Source: Gemmatimonadota bacterium (GTDB taxonomy: Bacteria; Gemmatimonadota; Gemmatimonadetes; Longimicrobiales; Gaopeijiaceae). From it: 38,909 nt of DNA. Below, in pieces: positions 24,549 to 32,771 of this stretch. The notes beneath the pieces were generated by a model, which was not told the DNA's origin, made no database searches, and saw nothing but the letters and a program-made list of their open reading frames with translations. The stretch spans positions 9,629 through 48,537 of the forward strand of contig VXMI01000062.1 of assembly GCA_009841165.1 (NCBI GenBank), written 5' to 3'. How positions within the stretch are numbered: position 1 is the first letter of the stretch; each line of letters starts with the position of its first letter. The position numbers and the translations under genes are program-made.

Positions 24549-25571
24549 TTGCGAACCCTGCATATCGAACCTCTCCCGGAATGGATCCGCGAACTCTTCC
24601 AGCGGACCGCCGCAGAAGCGGGGATCGAGATCGCCTGGGGCGGGGAGCTCCGGGGCACCGGACTGCGCCAGGAGGCCGGCGAAGCGGACGCGCTGGTCAC
24701 GGGCACGCGCCGGATCGGGGGCGATCTGATCCGGGCGACGGGGCGGCTGCGGCTGATCCAGGTGCAGGGGCGCGCGCCGTGGGCGGTCGACAACCGTGCC
24801 GCGGCTGCGGCGGGCATTCCGCTGTCGGTTCTCCCGCACCGGGGCGCGATCGCGGTAGCCGAGCAGACCATCGCCCTCATGCTCGGGCTGTACCGGAAGC
24901 TGGTTCCCGGCCACCGGGGGACCCGCAACGCGGAGTACAGGTCGCTGGGAGTGGAGCCGGTTCGCACCACCGAGCGGAGGATCGCCTTCAACTGGCTGGG
25001 CTACGACGATATCCGGCAGCTGCACGGGCGGGTCCTCGGCCTGGTGGGGCTGGGCGGCATCGGTCTGGAGGTCGCCCGACGTGCCCGCGCCTTCGACATG
25101 GAGGTCGTGTACCACAAGCGCTCGCGGGTGCCGAGTCGGCACGAGCAGATGGCGGGCGTGCGGTACCTGCCGCTGCCCGAACTGCTCGCCGCGAGCGATA
25201 TCGTCAGCCTGCACGCGCCGCACACCGAGCACACCGAGCACATCGTCGACGCCGAGGCGCTGCGCCTCATGAAAAGCGACGCCATCCTCATAAACACGGC
25301 GCGCGGCGGCCTGGTCGACGAAGCCGCGCTCCTGGACGCGCTGCAGACGGGACAGATCGCCGGCGCAGGGCTGGACGTCTTCCTCGACGAGCCGCTCCCC
25401 CACGACAACCCGCTGATCGGGGCGCCCAACGTCCTCTTTTCGCCGCACGTGGGCGGGGGCACCGGTGGCGGCCAGGTTGGCATGGCCCGGGACGTGGTGG
25501 CTAACCTCGTAGCCGTCCGTGACGGGGGCGAGGTACGTGGCCTCGTCACCGCGGGGACCGCATCGCCCTGA
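24549..25571 (+). CDS. D-isomer-specific 2-hydroxyacid dehydrogenase
   Basis: A 340-residue NAD(P)-dependent enzyme that interconverts a 2-oxo acid and a D-2-hydroxy acid. The nucleotide-binding motif is LVGLGGIGLEVARRARAF, followed by ASDIVSLHAPHT and INTARGGLVDE. The catalytic set is Arg in NTARGG, Glu in VFLDEP and His in SPHVGGG. The start is taken as TTG 24549, because GAGG (24538-24541) stands 7 bases before it and the protein then begins at the expected place. An in-frame ATG at 24438 would add 37 residues and overlap the divergent permease gene. It could also work as a phosphoglycerate- or glyoxylate/hydroxypyruvate-type reductase; the substrate is open. The next gene follows after 43 bases. 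Confidence 0.9.
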   Translation: MRTLHIEPLPEWIRELFQRTAAEAGIEIAWGGELRGTGLRQEAGEADALVTGTRRIGGDLIRATGRLRLIQVQGRAPWAVDNRAAAAAGIPLSVLPHRGAIAVAEQTIALMLGLYRKLVPGHRGTRNAEYRSLGVEPVRTTERRIAFNWLGYDDIRQLHGRVLGLVGLGGIGLEVARRARAFDMEVVYHKRSRVPSRHEQMAGVRYLPLPELLAASDIVSLHAPHTEHTEHIVDAEALRLMKSDAILINTARGGLVDEAALLDALQTGQIAGAGLDVFLDEPLPHDNPLIGAPNVLFSPHVGGGTGGGQVGMARDVVANLVAVRDGGEVRGLVTAGTASP

Positions 25572-25614
25572 GCGCAGCGACCCCGGGAAACAAATCCGCA
25601 TCGACGGGAACACC

Positions 25615-26778
25615 ATGATTCGAGAACCTGTGCTGGTCCTGGCCTTCATGCTGGCGGTGGTGGCGTTTGCGCGCTGGCTGGAGGAGCGGTACGACGCCAT
25701 CAGGAAGATCAGCTCGGCGGTGGTGTGCACGCTGCTCGGGATCACGCTCGCGAATGTGGGGGTGATCGAGCATACGGGGCCCGTCCACGAGGGCGTGTTC
25801 ACCTTCGCGATCCCCTACGCGATCGTGCTGGTGATCATGGGGACGCAGTTGCGGGAGCTGGCCGCGGCCGGGCGTCCGCTCCTCGTGGCGTACGTTGCGG
25901 CGTGCGTGGGCAGCCTGATCGGCGGCTTTGCGGCGGGCGTTACGATGTCCGAATGGGTCGGGCCGGAGACATGGAAGCTCGCCGGGGCCTTCTCCGCGGC
26001 GTTCGCGGGCGGGGGGATGAACTTCGCCGCCGTCGGTCAGGGGCTGGACACCGACCCGAGCACCTTCGCCGCGGCCGCTCTGGCCGACAACCTGTCGACC
26101 GTGCCCTATCTGCTGCTGCAGGTGTGGCTGGCGGGGGCTCTGGCGTCAATGTTCCTGCGCCGGACCCGGCTGGCCGGCGCGTGGGCGCGGACCGCTGCGG
26201 ACGCCGAGGGAGATGCCGTCGACGAAGAGGCCATGCGCCGGCGCTGGACCGATTCCGACATGAGCATCACCGATCTGGCGATTCTCGGTGCCCTTCCGCT
26301 CCTGGCGCTGTGGCTGGCCCGCATCCTGAGCGGGATGTGGCCGCTGATTCCCGAAGTCCTCTGGCTCACGACGATGGCGCTCATCGCGGCACAGCTCCCC
26401 TGGGTCAGGAAGCTGCGCGGTGCCGAGGTACTCTCGTATTTCGCGCTGCACATCTTCTTCATCGTGCTGGGAGCCGCGTCCGAGCTGGGCAGGGTCGTCG
26501 AGGCGGGCGCGCCGATCTTCACCTTCATGATCGCGATCATCGCGGTGCACATGCTGGTGGCCTACGGGATCGGCTGGCTGCTGCGCGTGGACCTGCCCAC
26601 CGTGTCGATCGCAAGCCAGGCGGCCATCGGTGGCCCCGGCTCGGCGCTGGCGATCGGGATGGCCATGAAATGGCACCGGCTGGTCGCGCCGGCGGTGATC
26701 GTGGGGATCTTCGGGTACGCGCTGGGCAACTATCTGGGGTTCAGCTGTGCATGGCTCGTGCAGGCGCTGGTGGGGTAG
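25615..26778 (+). CDS. DUF819 family integral membrane protein
   Basis: A 387-residue protein with about 10-11 hydrophobic helices. It matches the DUF819 (YjcL-like) pattern: an N-terminal half ending in FAGGGMNFAAVG and ADNLSTVPYLLLQ, a polar loop with AEGDAVDEEAMRRRW (about residues 200-220), and a C-terminal half ending in IASQAAIGGPGSALAIGMAM and VGIFGYALGNYLG. The two glycine-rich re-entrant segments suggest a transporter with inverted repeat halves; the substrate is not known for the family. ATG 25615 is preceded by a weak GGGAA. It sits between a 2-hydroxyacid dehydrogenase and an SDR, which hints at transport of a small organic acid. Confidence 0.82.
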   Translation: MIREPVLVLAFMLAVVAFARWLEERYDAIRKISSAVVCTLLGITLANVGVIEHTGPVHEGVFTFAIPYAIVLVIMGTQLRELAAAGRPLLVAYVAACVGSLIGGFAAGVTMSEWVGPETWKLAGAFSAAFAGGGMNFAAVGQGLDTDPSTFAAAALADNLSTVPYLLLQVWLAGALASMFLRRTRLAGAWARTAADAEGDAVDEEAMRRRWTDSDMSITDLAILGALPLLALWLARILSGMWPLIPEVLWLTTMALIAAQLPWVRKLRGAEVLSYFALHIFFIVLGAASELGRVVEAGAPIFTFMIAIIAVHMLVAYGIGWLLRVDLPTVSIASQAAIGGPGSALAIGMAMKWHRLVAPAVIVGIFGYALGNYLGFSCAWLVQALVG

Positions 26779-26814
26779 GGGCGCGTGAGTGATCCCGAAG
26801 CGGGCGACGGCTCA

Positions 26815-26835
26815 ACCCTGACGTTGCGTCAGGGT
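26815..26835. promoter_or_regulatory. Perfect 21-bp palindrome before the SDR gene (shared motif 1)
   Basis: Arms ACCCTGACG and CGTCAGGGT flank TTG. The site ends 15 bases before ATG 26851. A near-identical palindrome precedes the hydantoinase gene at 30335. It could be an operator (spacing and form recall MerR-family sites) or, as RNA, a 9-bp hairpin followed by CGUUUU, which would be a weak terminator for the DUF819 gene. I cannot decide between them from sequence. Confidence 0.6.
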
Positions 26836-26850
26836 CGTTTTGCGACAGCG

Positions 26851-27648
26851 ATGCTCGAAGAGACCGACGTGCTGGTCACCGGAGCGGGGCGGGGGCTGGG
26901 GAGCGGGATCGCGGCTGCGCTGGCGGCGGCGGGCGCGCGAGTCTGGCTGGCGGCGGAGGTGCCGGAAGAACTGGTGTGGACCGCCAACCGGATTCACGAT
27001 GCGGGCGGTCGGGCGGAGGTGTGTCCAGTCGACCTGTCACGCGCGGACGGACGGGATTGCCTGGTGCGCCTCATCACCGGTGAAGCAGCCAACCTGCGCG
27101 CCGTCGTCAACAACGCCGGGGTGCTCGAGCGACAACCCCTCAAGGCGCTCGACCGGGAACACTGGGACCGCATCATGCGAGTCAACCTCGAGGCACCGGT
27201 GTTCCTCACCCGCGACCTCCTTCCGCTGCTGCGGCGCCGCGGGGGCTCGATCGTCAACGTCTCGTCGCGCGCGGGCGTCGAGGGGTTCCCCGCACAGATC
27301 GCGTACTGCGCGTCGAAGTTCGGGATCGAAGCGTTCACCCGTTGTCTCGCCCTGGAACTCGCCGGATCGAGGGTGAGCGTCAACGCGGTCACCCCGGGCA
27401 TCCGGCTGAAGCCGACTTCGCTGACCCGGCGGCAGGCCGAGCGCGCGGATCCCGCAACCCGTGCGCGATGGGAAGATCCCCTGAAGCTGGGGCCCGCCTT
27501 CGTATTCCTGGCCGGCCTGCGCGGAGAGGTCAGCGGATGTCGTTTCAATACCCGCGTGCTCACGCAGGCTCTGGAGGAGTGGGGGTCGGAGGGCGTCGTT
27601 CACCGAGCGGCCGAGGTGGCCGACCATGGACCGGAGAGTGGATCATGA
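26851..27648 (+). CDS. Short-chain dehydrogenase/reductase (SDR)
   Basis: A 265-residue classical SDR. The cofactor motif is TGAGRGLGSG near the N-terminus, followed by NNAGV. The catalytic residues are the Ser in VNVSSRAGV and YCASK (Tyr and Lys, with AYCASKFGIEAF). It oxidises or reduces an alcohol/carbonyl with NAD(P); the substrate is unknown. ATG 26851 is chosen because the fold begins right after it; an in-frame GTG at 26785 would add 22 residues and read through the palindrome at 26815-26835. Its stop overlaps the next ATG (ATGA), so it is coupled to the degenerate aminotransferase gene. The C-terminal tail after SGCRFNTRV is atypical, replacing the common VDGG ending. Confidence 0.88.
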   Translation: MLEETDVLVTGAGRGLGSGIAAALAAAGARVWLAAEVPEELVWTANRIHDAGGRAEVCPVDLSRADGRDCLVRLITGEAANLRAVVNNAGVLERQPLKALDREHWDRIMRVNLEAPVFLTRDLLPLLRRRGGSIVNVSSRAGVEGFPAQIAYCASKFGIEAFTRCLALELAGSRVSVNAVTPGIRLKPTSLTRRQAERADPATRARWEDPLKLGPAFVFLAGLRGEVSGCRFNTRVLTQALEEWGSEGVVHRAAEVADHGPESGS

Positions 27649-28403
27649 GCCGACGAAGGAAAGGGGGGATGTCGATGAGCGCGGTCGAGATGGCCTTGTC
27701 CTGGCGCGCGCGCGCCGCAATCGAGGCCGAGCCCGGCGACCGGCCCGGTCCCGCCGCGGCCCCGTCACCCGAGCTGCTGGCAAGCCTGCGCCACCACCTG
27801 CTCGCCGGCGAAACCCACTACCCGGACCGTCCGGGGATGGTGGACCTGCGCCGTCTGGTGGGCGCCGCGCTGCCGGGCGCGGGATACCCCGAGCGCGGCG
27901 CGGACGGCGTCCTGATCACGGCGAGCGAGGGCGAATCCCTCTTCGTGACGCTGCTCGGCCTCGGCGCCGGAAAGGGCGCTTCGTACACGGGCAGCGCGCC
28001 GGGCCGCCACAGCCGCCTCTTCGACTGGATGGGGCTGGTGATGGCCGACCCGGACGCCGCGGACCACGAGGCCCCGGCGTTCGACTACACGGACCGGGCG
28101 CATGACGCAGCGCAGGAGACGCGGGGACGCGTCGAGCGCGACCTGTCGGTGCCCCGCATACACGCCATCGGCGATCCGCTCTTCCGGTCCGACGCCGCGG
28201 CGCACTCGGACGACGCCCTCGCCAAAGTCATCGTAATCGGTTCCCTGGACGGCCTGGCGGCGATGCAGCCTTTCCGCCTCGGCTTCGTGGCGGCCCCTCC
28301 GAAGACGCTGGCCGGGATCACCAGGTGGAAACAGGCATCCTCGATCTGCTCGCCCGCGCCGTCGCAGCGGGCGGCGCTCTTCGCTTTGGGAGTCCGGCCG
28401 TGA
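27645..28403 (+). CDS. Degenerate aminotransferase-like protein lacking the catalytic lysine
   Basis: A 252-residue protein that reads as a shortened fold-type I aminotransferase. ETHYPDRPGMVDLRRLVG (56-73) matches the THY..PPGLPELR region of the neighbours, GVLITASEGESLFVTLLGLG (88-107) matches VTNGAQEALF.., and RLGFVAAPPKTLAGITRWKQ with SICSPAPSQRAALFAL (211-247) matches the segment after the active site. The Schiff-base stretch, FSKAYAMTG in active relatives, has become GSLDGLAAMQP (199-209), so the lysine is gone. The NPxNPTG and DEIY segments are missing. It should not bind PLP as an aldimine. ATG 27645 overlaps the SDR stop; ATG 27669/27675 after a GGGGGG run is an alternative. Its stop overlaps the start of the intact aminotransferase, suggesting a partner or regulatory subunit, or a decaying duplicate. 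Confidence 0.72.
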   Translation: MSRRRKGGMSMSAVEMALSWRARAAIEAEPGDRPGPAAAPSPELLASLRHHLLAGETHYPDRPGMVDLRRLVGAALPGAGYPERGADGVLITASEGESLFVTLLGLGAGKGASYTGSAPGRHSRLFDWMGLVMADPDAADHEAPAFDYTDRAHDAAQETRGRVERDLSVPRIHAIGDPLFRSDAAAHSDDALAKVIVIGSLDGLAAMQPFRLGFVAAPPKTLAGITRWKQASSICSPAPSQRAALFALGVRP

Positions 28404-29593
28404 CCGCGCAGCGCCCCGCCGCCGGCCGCGAAGCGCAGCGCAAGGGCGAGCGGGGGACCTCGCTGCGCTACCGCATGATGGCGCTGGCACGTACCCGCGA
28501 GAACGTCATCTCGCTGGGGCGGGGGGACCCGGACATCGACACGTCCCCGGCGATCGTCGAAGGAGGCCTCGAGCGGTTTGGCCGATCCGGGCGCGCACAT
28601 GGCACCGGCCCGGTCCGCGGCCTCGCTTCCGTCCGCGAAGGGATCGCCGCGCGCCAGGCCCGCGAAAAGGGCATCGAGGTGGATCCCGCCCGCGAGATCC
28701 TGGTCACCAACGGAGCTCAGGAGGGACTCTTCCTGGCCATGCTCGCGCTGGTCGATCCGGGCGACAGGGTCGCGTGCCAGGATCCGCGCTACAGCTCCTA
28801 CGACCAGGCGATCGGGGTCGCGGGGGGTGAGATCGTCCCGGTTCCGACCGGTGGCGACCGCCCGTTCCTGCTCGGAGGACGCGAGCTGCGCGAGCATGCC
28901 CGGGGCGCGAAGATGGTCGTCTTCGTCAACCCCTCCAATCCCACCGGCGCGTGCGTCGAGGGCGACGGGGTCGAGGCGCTCGCCCGGGCCGCGGCCGACC
29001 TCGACCTGGTCGTACTCTCCGACGAGATCTACGAGGACGTCGTCTTCAACGAAACACCGTTCCGTTCGTTCCTGGCGGTGGACGCCGCGCGGGAGCGGAC
29101 CGTCGTGCTGTCCGGTTTCTCCAAGGCGTACGCGATGACCGGCTTCCGGGTCGGATACCTGATCGGCCCGCCCGCGTTCATCGACGCGGTCGAGGCGCTG
29201 AAGAGCACGACCTCGGGTCCGTGTCCGGCCTTCTCCCAGCATGCGGCGCTCGCGGCTCTGGAAGCGGACCCCGATCCCCGCCCGGCCTACCTCGCGCGCT
29301 ACCGGGCGCGCCGCCGCGCCCTGCTCGACGGTTTCGCGCGGCTGGGGATTCCACACGGTCCCCACGGCGGCGGCCTGTTCATGTGGGCGGACATTTCGCG
29401 CTTCGGGATGGACGCGGAGACCTTCTGCTACCGGCTGCTCGACGAGGCGGGGGTGCTCATGTTCCCGGGCAACGCCTTTGGACGGCGCTGGCGGGGGTGG
29501 GTACGCGTGTCGCTGCTGGCTCCGGAGGCCGATATCCGCGAGGCCATGGAGCGGATTGCGGGATTCACGGGTGGACTGGTGGCGCGCGACTGA
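28400..29593 (+). CDS. PLP-dependent class I/II aminotransferase (second copy)
   Basis: A 397-residue intact aminotransferase, paralogous to the one at 1075-2277 (shared GRGDPD, TNGAQE, DEIYE, SGFSKAYAMTG..VGY). Visible active-site features are NPSNPTGA (177-184), Asp208 and Tyr211 in LSDEIYE, Lys242 in FSKAYAM and the carboxylate-binding Arg in WVRVSLLAP. The start is a GTG at 28400 that overlaps the stop of the degenerate copy (GTGA); a further upstream ATG at 28325 lies inside that gene. Where the first copy has SGYTHY near residue 70, this one has RAHGTG, so substrate binding may differ. The amino-acid substrate is unknown. Confidence 0.93.
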   Translation: MTAQRPAAGREAQRKGERGTSLRYRMMALARTRENVISLGRGDPDIDTSPAIVEGGLERFGRSGRAHGTGPVRGLASVREGIAARQAREKGIEVDPAREILVTNGAQEGLFLAMLALVDPGDRVACQDPRYSSYDQAIGVAGGEIVPVPTGGDRPFLLGGRELREHARGAKMVVFVNPSNPTGACVEGDGVEALARAAADLDLVVLSDEIYEDVVFNETPFRSFLAVDAARERTVVLSGFSKAYAMTGFRVGYLIGPPAFIDAVEALKSTTSGPCPAFSQHAALAALEADPDPRPAYLARYRARRRALLDGFARLGIPHGPHGGGLFMWADISRFGMDAETFCYRLLDEAGVLMFPGNAFGRRWRGWVRVSLLAPEADIREAMERIAGFTGGLVARD

Positions 29594-29600
29594 CAGGTTC

Positions 29601-29609
29601 TGGTATCAT
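29601..29609 (+). promoter_or_regulatory. Candidate extended -10 promoter for the peroxiredoxin gene
   Basis: TGGTATCAT holds a TG-N extension and a 5-of-6 -10 (TATCAT at 29604-29609). No convincing -35 is visible. The following leader contains a 6-bp GC hairpin (GGCCCC at 29627-29632 with GGGGCC at 29639-29644) before the Shine-Dalgarno. Confidence 0.35.
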
Positions 29610-29673
29610 GGGTTCGCCACAGTGGCGGCCCCATGTCCGGGGCCAGGAGAAAACAAACCCGAGGGGAACCAAC

Positions 29674-30333
29674 GTGACACTGAGAATCAACGACATTGCT
29701 CCCGACTTCCAGGCCGACACCACAGAGGGCCCGATCAGTTTCCACGACTGGATCGGCGACGGCTGGGCGGTCCTCTTTTCGCACCCGAAGGACTTCACCC
29801 CGGTCTGCACGACCGAACTCGGCACCGTGGCCGGTCTGAAGGACGAATTCACCCGGCGCAACTGCAAGGTCCTGGGCATCAGCGTCGACGGCGTGAGCGA
29901 CCACCACGCCTGGTCCAAGGACATCGAGAGTTCGCAGGGGCATGCGCTCAACTATCCGCTGGTGGGCGACCCGGAACTGAAAGTCGTGAAGCAGTACGAC
30001 ATGCTGCCCGCCGACGCCGGCGAGACGAGCGTGGGGCGCACCCCCATGGACAACGCCACCGCGCGCTCGGTCTTCGTGATCGGCCCCGACAAGCGGATCA
30101 AGGCCACCCTGACGTACCCGATGAGCACCGGCCGCAACTTCGCCGAGATCCTGCGGCTGCTCGACTCGATCCAGCTGACCGCCACGGAGCAGGTGGCGAC
30201 GCCGGCGAACTGGGAGGACGGGGACGACGTGATCATCCTGCCGGCGGTCTCGAACGAAGCAGCGAAGGACAAGTACCCGGAAGGGTGGGACGAGCCGCTG
30301 CCGTACATCCGCATCGTCCCGCAGCCGAAGTAG
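29674..30333 (+). CDS. 1-Cys peroxiredoxin (Prx6 type)
   Basis: A 219-residue cytoplasmic peroxidase that reduces hydrogen peroxide or organic peroxides through a cysteine thiol. The peroxidatic Cys45 is in HPKDFTPVCTTELG, the Prx6-type PVCTTE motif. The length (about 220) and the long C-terminal part with the TLTYPMSTGRNFAEILRLLDSIQ pattern also fit Prx6. No resolving cysteine is visible, consistent with a 1-Cys mechanism. The start is GTG 29674, with a strong GAGGGG Shine-Dalgarno at 29661-29666 (7-base spacing). It has its own leader of about 60-80 bases, so it may be controlled separately from the aminotransferase operon. The hydantoinase gene begins 24 bases after its stop, right behind a palindrome. 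Confidence 0.95.
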   Translation: MTLRINDIAPDFQADTTEGPISFHDWIGDGWAVLFSHPKDFTPVCTTELGTVAGLKDEFTRRNCKVLGISVDGVSDHHAWSKDIESSQGHALNYPLVGDPELKVVKQYDMLPADAGETSVGRTPMDNATARSVFVIGPDKRIKATLTYPMSTGRNFAEILRLLDSIQLTATEQVATPANWEDGDDVIILPAVSNEAAKDKYPEGWDEPLPYIRIVPQPK

Positions 30334-30334
30334 G

Positions 30335-30357
30335 AACCCTGACGTAACGTTAGGGTT
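30335..30357. promoter_or_regulatory. Near-perfect 23-bp palindrome abutting the hydantoinase start (shared motif 2)
   Basis: Arms AACCCTGACGT and ACGTTAGGGTT lie around a single A. The one mismatch is a G.T pair, so it would still pair as G.U in RNA. The last base touches GTG 30358, leaving no room for a normal Shine-Dalgarno. The motif is nearly the same as at 26815-26835. It may be an operator over the translation start, or a terminator-like hairpin for the peroxiredoxin gene, but there is no U-run. Confidence 0.6.
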
Positions 30358-31767
30358 GTGAGCGAACTCCTCATCAAGGGCGGGACGATCGTCACCGCCG
30401 ACCGCATGGGGCCCGGCGACGTGCTTGTCCGCGACGGGCGCATCGCCGCGGTCGGGCGGGATGCGGGCGCGGGGGTGACCGGCGACGCCCGGGTCATCGA
30501 CGCGAGCGGCCATTGGGTCATGCCCGGCGGTATCGACACTCACACCCACCTTCTGCACCCGATCGACCGCCTCGGCATCACGACCGCCGACGACTTCTAC
30601 ACGGGCACCGTGGCAGGGGCCTGTGGCGGCGTCACCACGATCGTTGACTTTTCGCTGCAGCGCCGCGGCGAGTCGCTGCTGCAGGCGCGCGACCGGCGCC
30701 TCGTCGAGATCGAACCCGACGCCGTCATCGACTACAGCTTCCACACGATCGTCACCGACGTACGCGATGACGTGCTGGCGGAAATGCCTGTATTGATTGA
30801 CGATGGTTTCCCTTCCTTCAAGGTCTACATGACCTACGGGGACAAGATCGTCAACGACGCGGGCCTGCTGCGAATGCTGGAGGTGACCGGCGAGCACGGC
30901 GGCCTGGTCTACGTGCACTGCGAGAACGACTGCGCGGTCAACCATCTGATCGAGAGGCACCTGGCCGCGGGCAAGACCGGCCCGGCCTATCACGCGCCGA
31001 GCCGCCCGCCCGTCGTCGAGGCCGAGGCGACGCACCGCGCCGTCATGCTGGCCGGCCTGGCCGGATCTCCGCTCTGCATCGCGCACGTCACCTCGTCCGG
31101 CGCGGCGCGTCACGTGGCCGACGCACGCGAGCGGGGCGAACCGGTCGCGGCGGAGACCTGCCCCCAGTACCTCGTTCTCGACGATTCGGTCTACGACCCC
31201 GACGCCGGCTTCGAGGTCGCCAAGTTCGTATGCAGCCCCCCGATGCGCGCGGCCGAGCACCGCGAGGTGCTCTGGGATGCGCTGGCCGAAGGGTCGATCC
31301 AGCAGGTGTCCTCGGACCACGCACCGTTCCACTACGAGAACCAGAAAACGACGGGCCGCGACAACTTCACCCGCATCCCGAACGGGTTGCCCGGCATCGA
31401 AACCCGGCTTCCGCTCGTCTTCACCGGCGGCGTGACCGGGAGCAGGCTGTCACCGCAGCGCTTCGTGGAAATCACCGCGACCAATCCCGCGCGCATCTTC
31501 GGCATGTATCCCCGCAAGGGGACGCTCGAAGTGGGCGCCGACGCGGACGTGATCGTCGTCGATCCGGACGCCGAGGTCGAGATCGACGCCGCAAGGATGC
31601 ATTCGGCCGTGGACTACAACCCCTACCAGGGCCTCAGAGTGCGCGGGTTCCCGACCTGGACGCTGTCACGCGGCGAAGTGATCGCGGAGCGCGGCGAACC
31701 GGCATCTCGACGGGGCAGGGGACGTCTGGCCCGGCGCGGAAGGATCGATCCGGCGGGGCTTCCCTAG
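30358..31767 (+). CDS. Dihydropyrimidinase / D-hydantoinase family amidohydrolase
   Basis: A 469-residue cytoplasmic enzyme that opens cyclic diamides such as dihydropyrimidines, hydantoins or allantoin to N-carbamoyl amino acids. All metal-centre residues of the family are present: His62 and His64 (THTHLLH), carbamylated Lys155 (SFKVYMTYG), His187 (VHCEN), His243 (IAHVTS) and Asp320 (SSDHAPF). The spacing is close to that known for hydantoinases. The substrate-loop sequence does not let me choose between dihydropyrimidinase, hydantoinase and allantoinase. The start is GTG 30358, directly behind the palindrome. The C-terminal 25 residues are very arginine- and glycine-rich. Its stop overlaps the convergent stop of the aspartoacylase-family gene. 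Confidence 0.93.
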   Translation: MSELLIKGGTIVTADRMGPGDVLVRDGRIAAVGRDAGAGVTGDARVIDASGHWVMPGGIDTHTHLLHPIDRLGITTADDFYTGTVAGACGGVTTIVDFSLQRRGESLLQARDRRLVEIEPDAVIDYSFHTIVTDVRDDVLAEMPVLIDDGFPSFKVYMTYGDKIVNDAGLLRMLEVTGEHGGLVYVHCENDCAVNHLIERHLAAGKTGPAYHAPSRPPVVEAEATHRAVMLAGLAGSPLCIAHVTSSGAARHVADARERGEPVAAETCPQYLVLDDSVYDPDAGFEVAKFVCSPPMRAAEHREVLWDALAEGSIQQVSSDHAPFHYENQKTTGRDNFTRIPNGLPGIETRLPLVFTGGVTGSRLSPQRFVEITATNPARIFGMYPRKGTLEVGADADVIVVDPDAEVEIDAARMHSAVDYNPYQGLRVRGFPTWTLSRGEVIAERGEPASRRGRGRLARRGRIDPAGLP

Positions 31768-32771
31768 CGACCGGCGCACGGATTCTCCCGCACCTCCTCG
31801 ATGATCCCGAAGAAGCAGCACCACTCTCCCGCAATCACCGCCGGCCGCGAGCGCAGGCCGAACACGACCCCATCCGCAGGCGCGACCACCTCGGCCTGAA
31901 CGTCGCCGTAGAGGTCGTAGACGCGCCCGAGCGGAGTTCCGGCCGGGATCTCGGTCTCGAAGGGCAGATCCGCGCTTCCGACCCACATGCCGGAGGCAGG
32001 CGCCAGCAGCGCCTGTTGGTGGCCCATCCGCAGGCGCCCCGCGTAGCGCGCCTCGCCGTCGAACATGCCGTAGTGCCGCATGACATTCGCGTAGCTTCCC
32101 GCCAAATCTTCGGCTACCGCGTGAAAGTCCGCAGTCAGCGTGCGACAGTTGCCGCCGAGTTCGACCGTGATCCCCGCCTTGCCGCGCTCGGCGATCTTTG
32201 AAGAAGGGTTGGCGCCGCCGACACCGCTCCGGAAGACCAGGTCCCACTGGGGCCCCATCGCCGATGCGAGCTCGAGACTGGGGGGATTGTCGGACGCGAA
32301 GATCATGTGGGCCAGGTAGGAGTGCTCGCCGCCGGAGTGGATAGCGATCTGAAGGTCACAGGTGTCGCGCATCGCCTCCCAGTGGGCCCGCGCCGCCCGC
32401 TCGGTGGGGTAGCCGTCCGGCCGCCCCGGATAGATCCGGTTCATGTCGTAGGAAAACGTGTCCAGCGGATCGCCGCGCTTTCCGGCCTCGAACGCGGGCA
32501 CATTCATGGCCGGGACGCCGACCACCGTACCGCGCAACCCGCCCGGCCGCAGCTCGTCGAACAGCTTGAAGATCGAGAGCGCGCCCTCGGGCTCGTCGCC
32601 ATGCGTCGCTCCGTTGATCCAGAGGACAGGACCGTCCGCCTCACCCCGGCAGATCAGGACCGGGATCTCGCGCATCCGCCCTGAGGCGTCGAGTCCCACC
32701 GGGATCGCGCCTCTGGCGTGCGTAGCGTGGGCAGCGGCGGCCGTCCCGACCGAGAACACGTCCGGCATCAT
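31764..32771 (-). CDS. Succinylglutamate desuccinylase/aspartoacylase family zinc hydrolase
   Basis: A 335-residue carboxypeptidase-fold (M14-like) amidohydrolase. The zinc-binding signature GATHGDEPEG gives the His and Glu ligands of the family, and IHSGGEHSYLAH supplies the third histidine region. The C-terminal part (MWVGSADLPFETEIPAGTPLG.., EVVAPADGVVF) is the small beta domain typical of this group. Members remove an acyl group from N-acyl amino acids; the acyl group here is unknown. The start is taken as ATG 32771 in ATGATG, which overlaps the stop of the Ldh2 gene, instead of an upstream in-frame GTG/ATG at 32810. The stop codons of this gene and the hydantoinase overlap in CTAG (31764-31767). 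Confidence 0.88.
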   Translation of the reverse strand: MMPDVFSVGTAAAAHATHARGAIPVGLDASGRMREIPVLICRGEADGPVLWINGATHGDEPEGALSIFKLFDELRPGGLRGTVVGVPAMNVPAFEAGKRGDPLDTFSYDMNRIYPGRPDGYPTERAARAHWEAMRDTCDLQIAIHSGGEHSYLAHMIFASDNPPSLELASAMGPQWDLVFRSGVGGANPSSKIAERGKAGITVELGGNCRTLTADFHAVAEDLAGSYANVMRHYGMFDGEARYAGRLRMGHQQALLAPASGMWVGSADLPFETEIPAGTPLGRVYDLYGDVQAEVVAPADGVVFGLRSRPAVIAGEWCCFFGIIEEVRENPCAGR

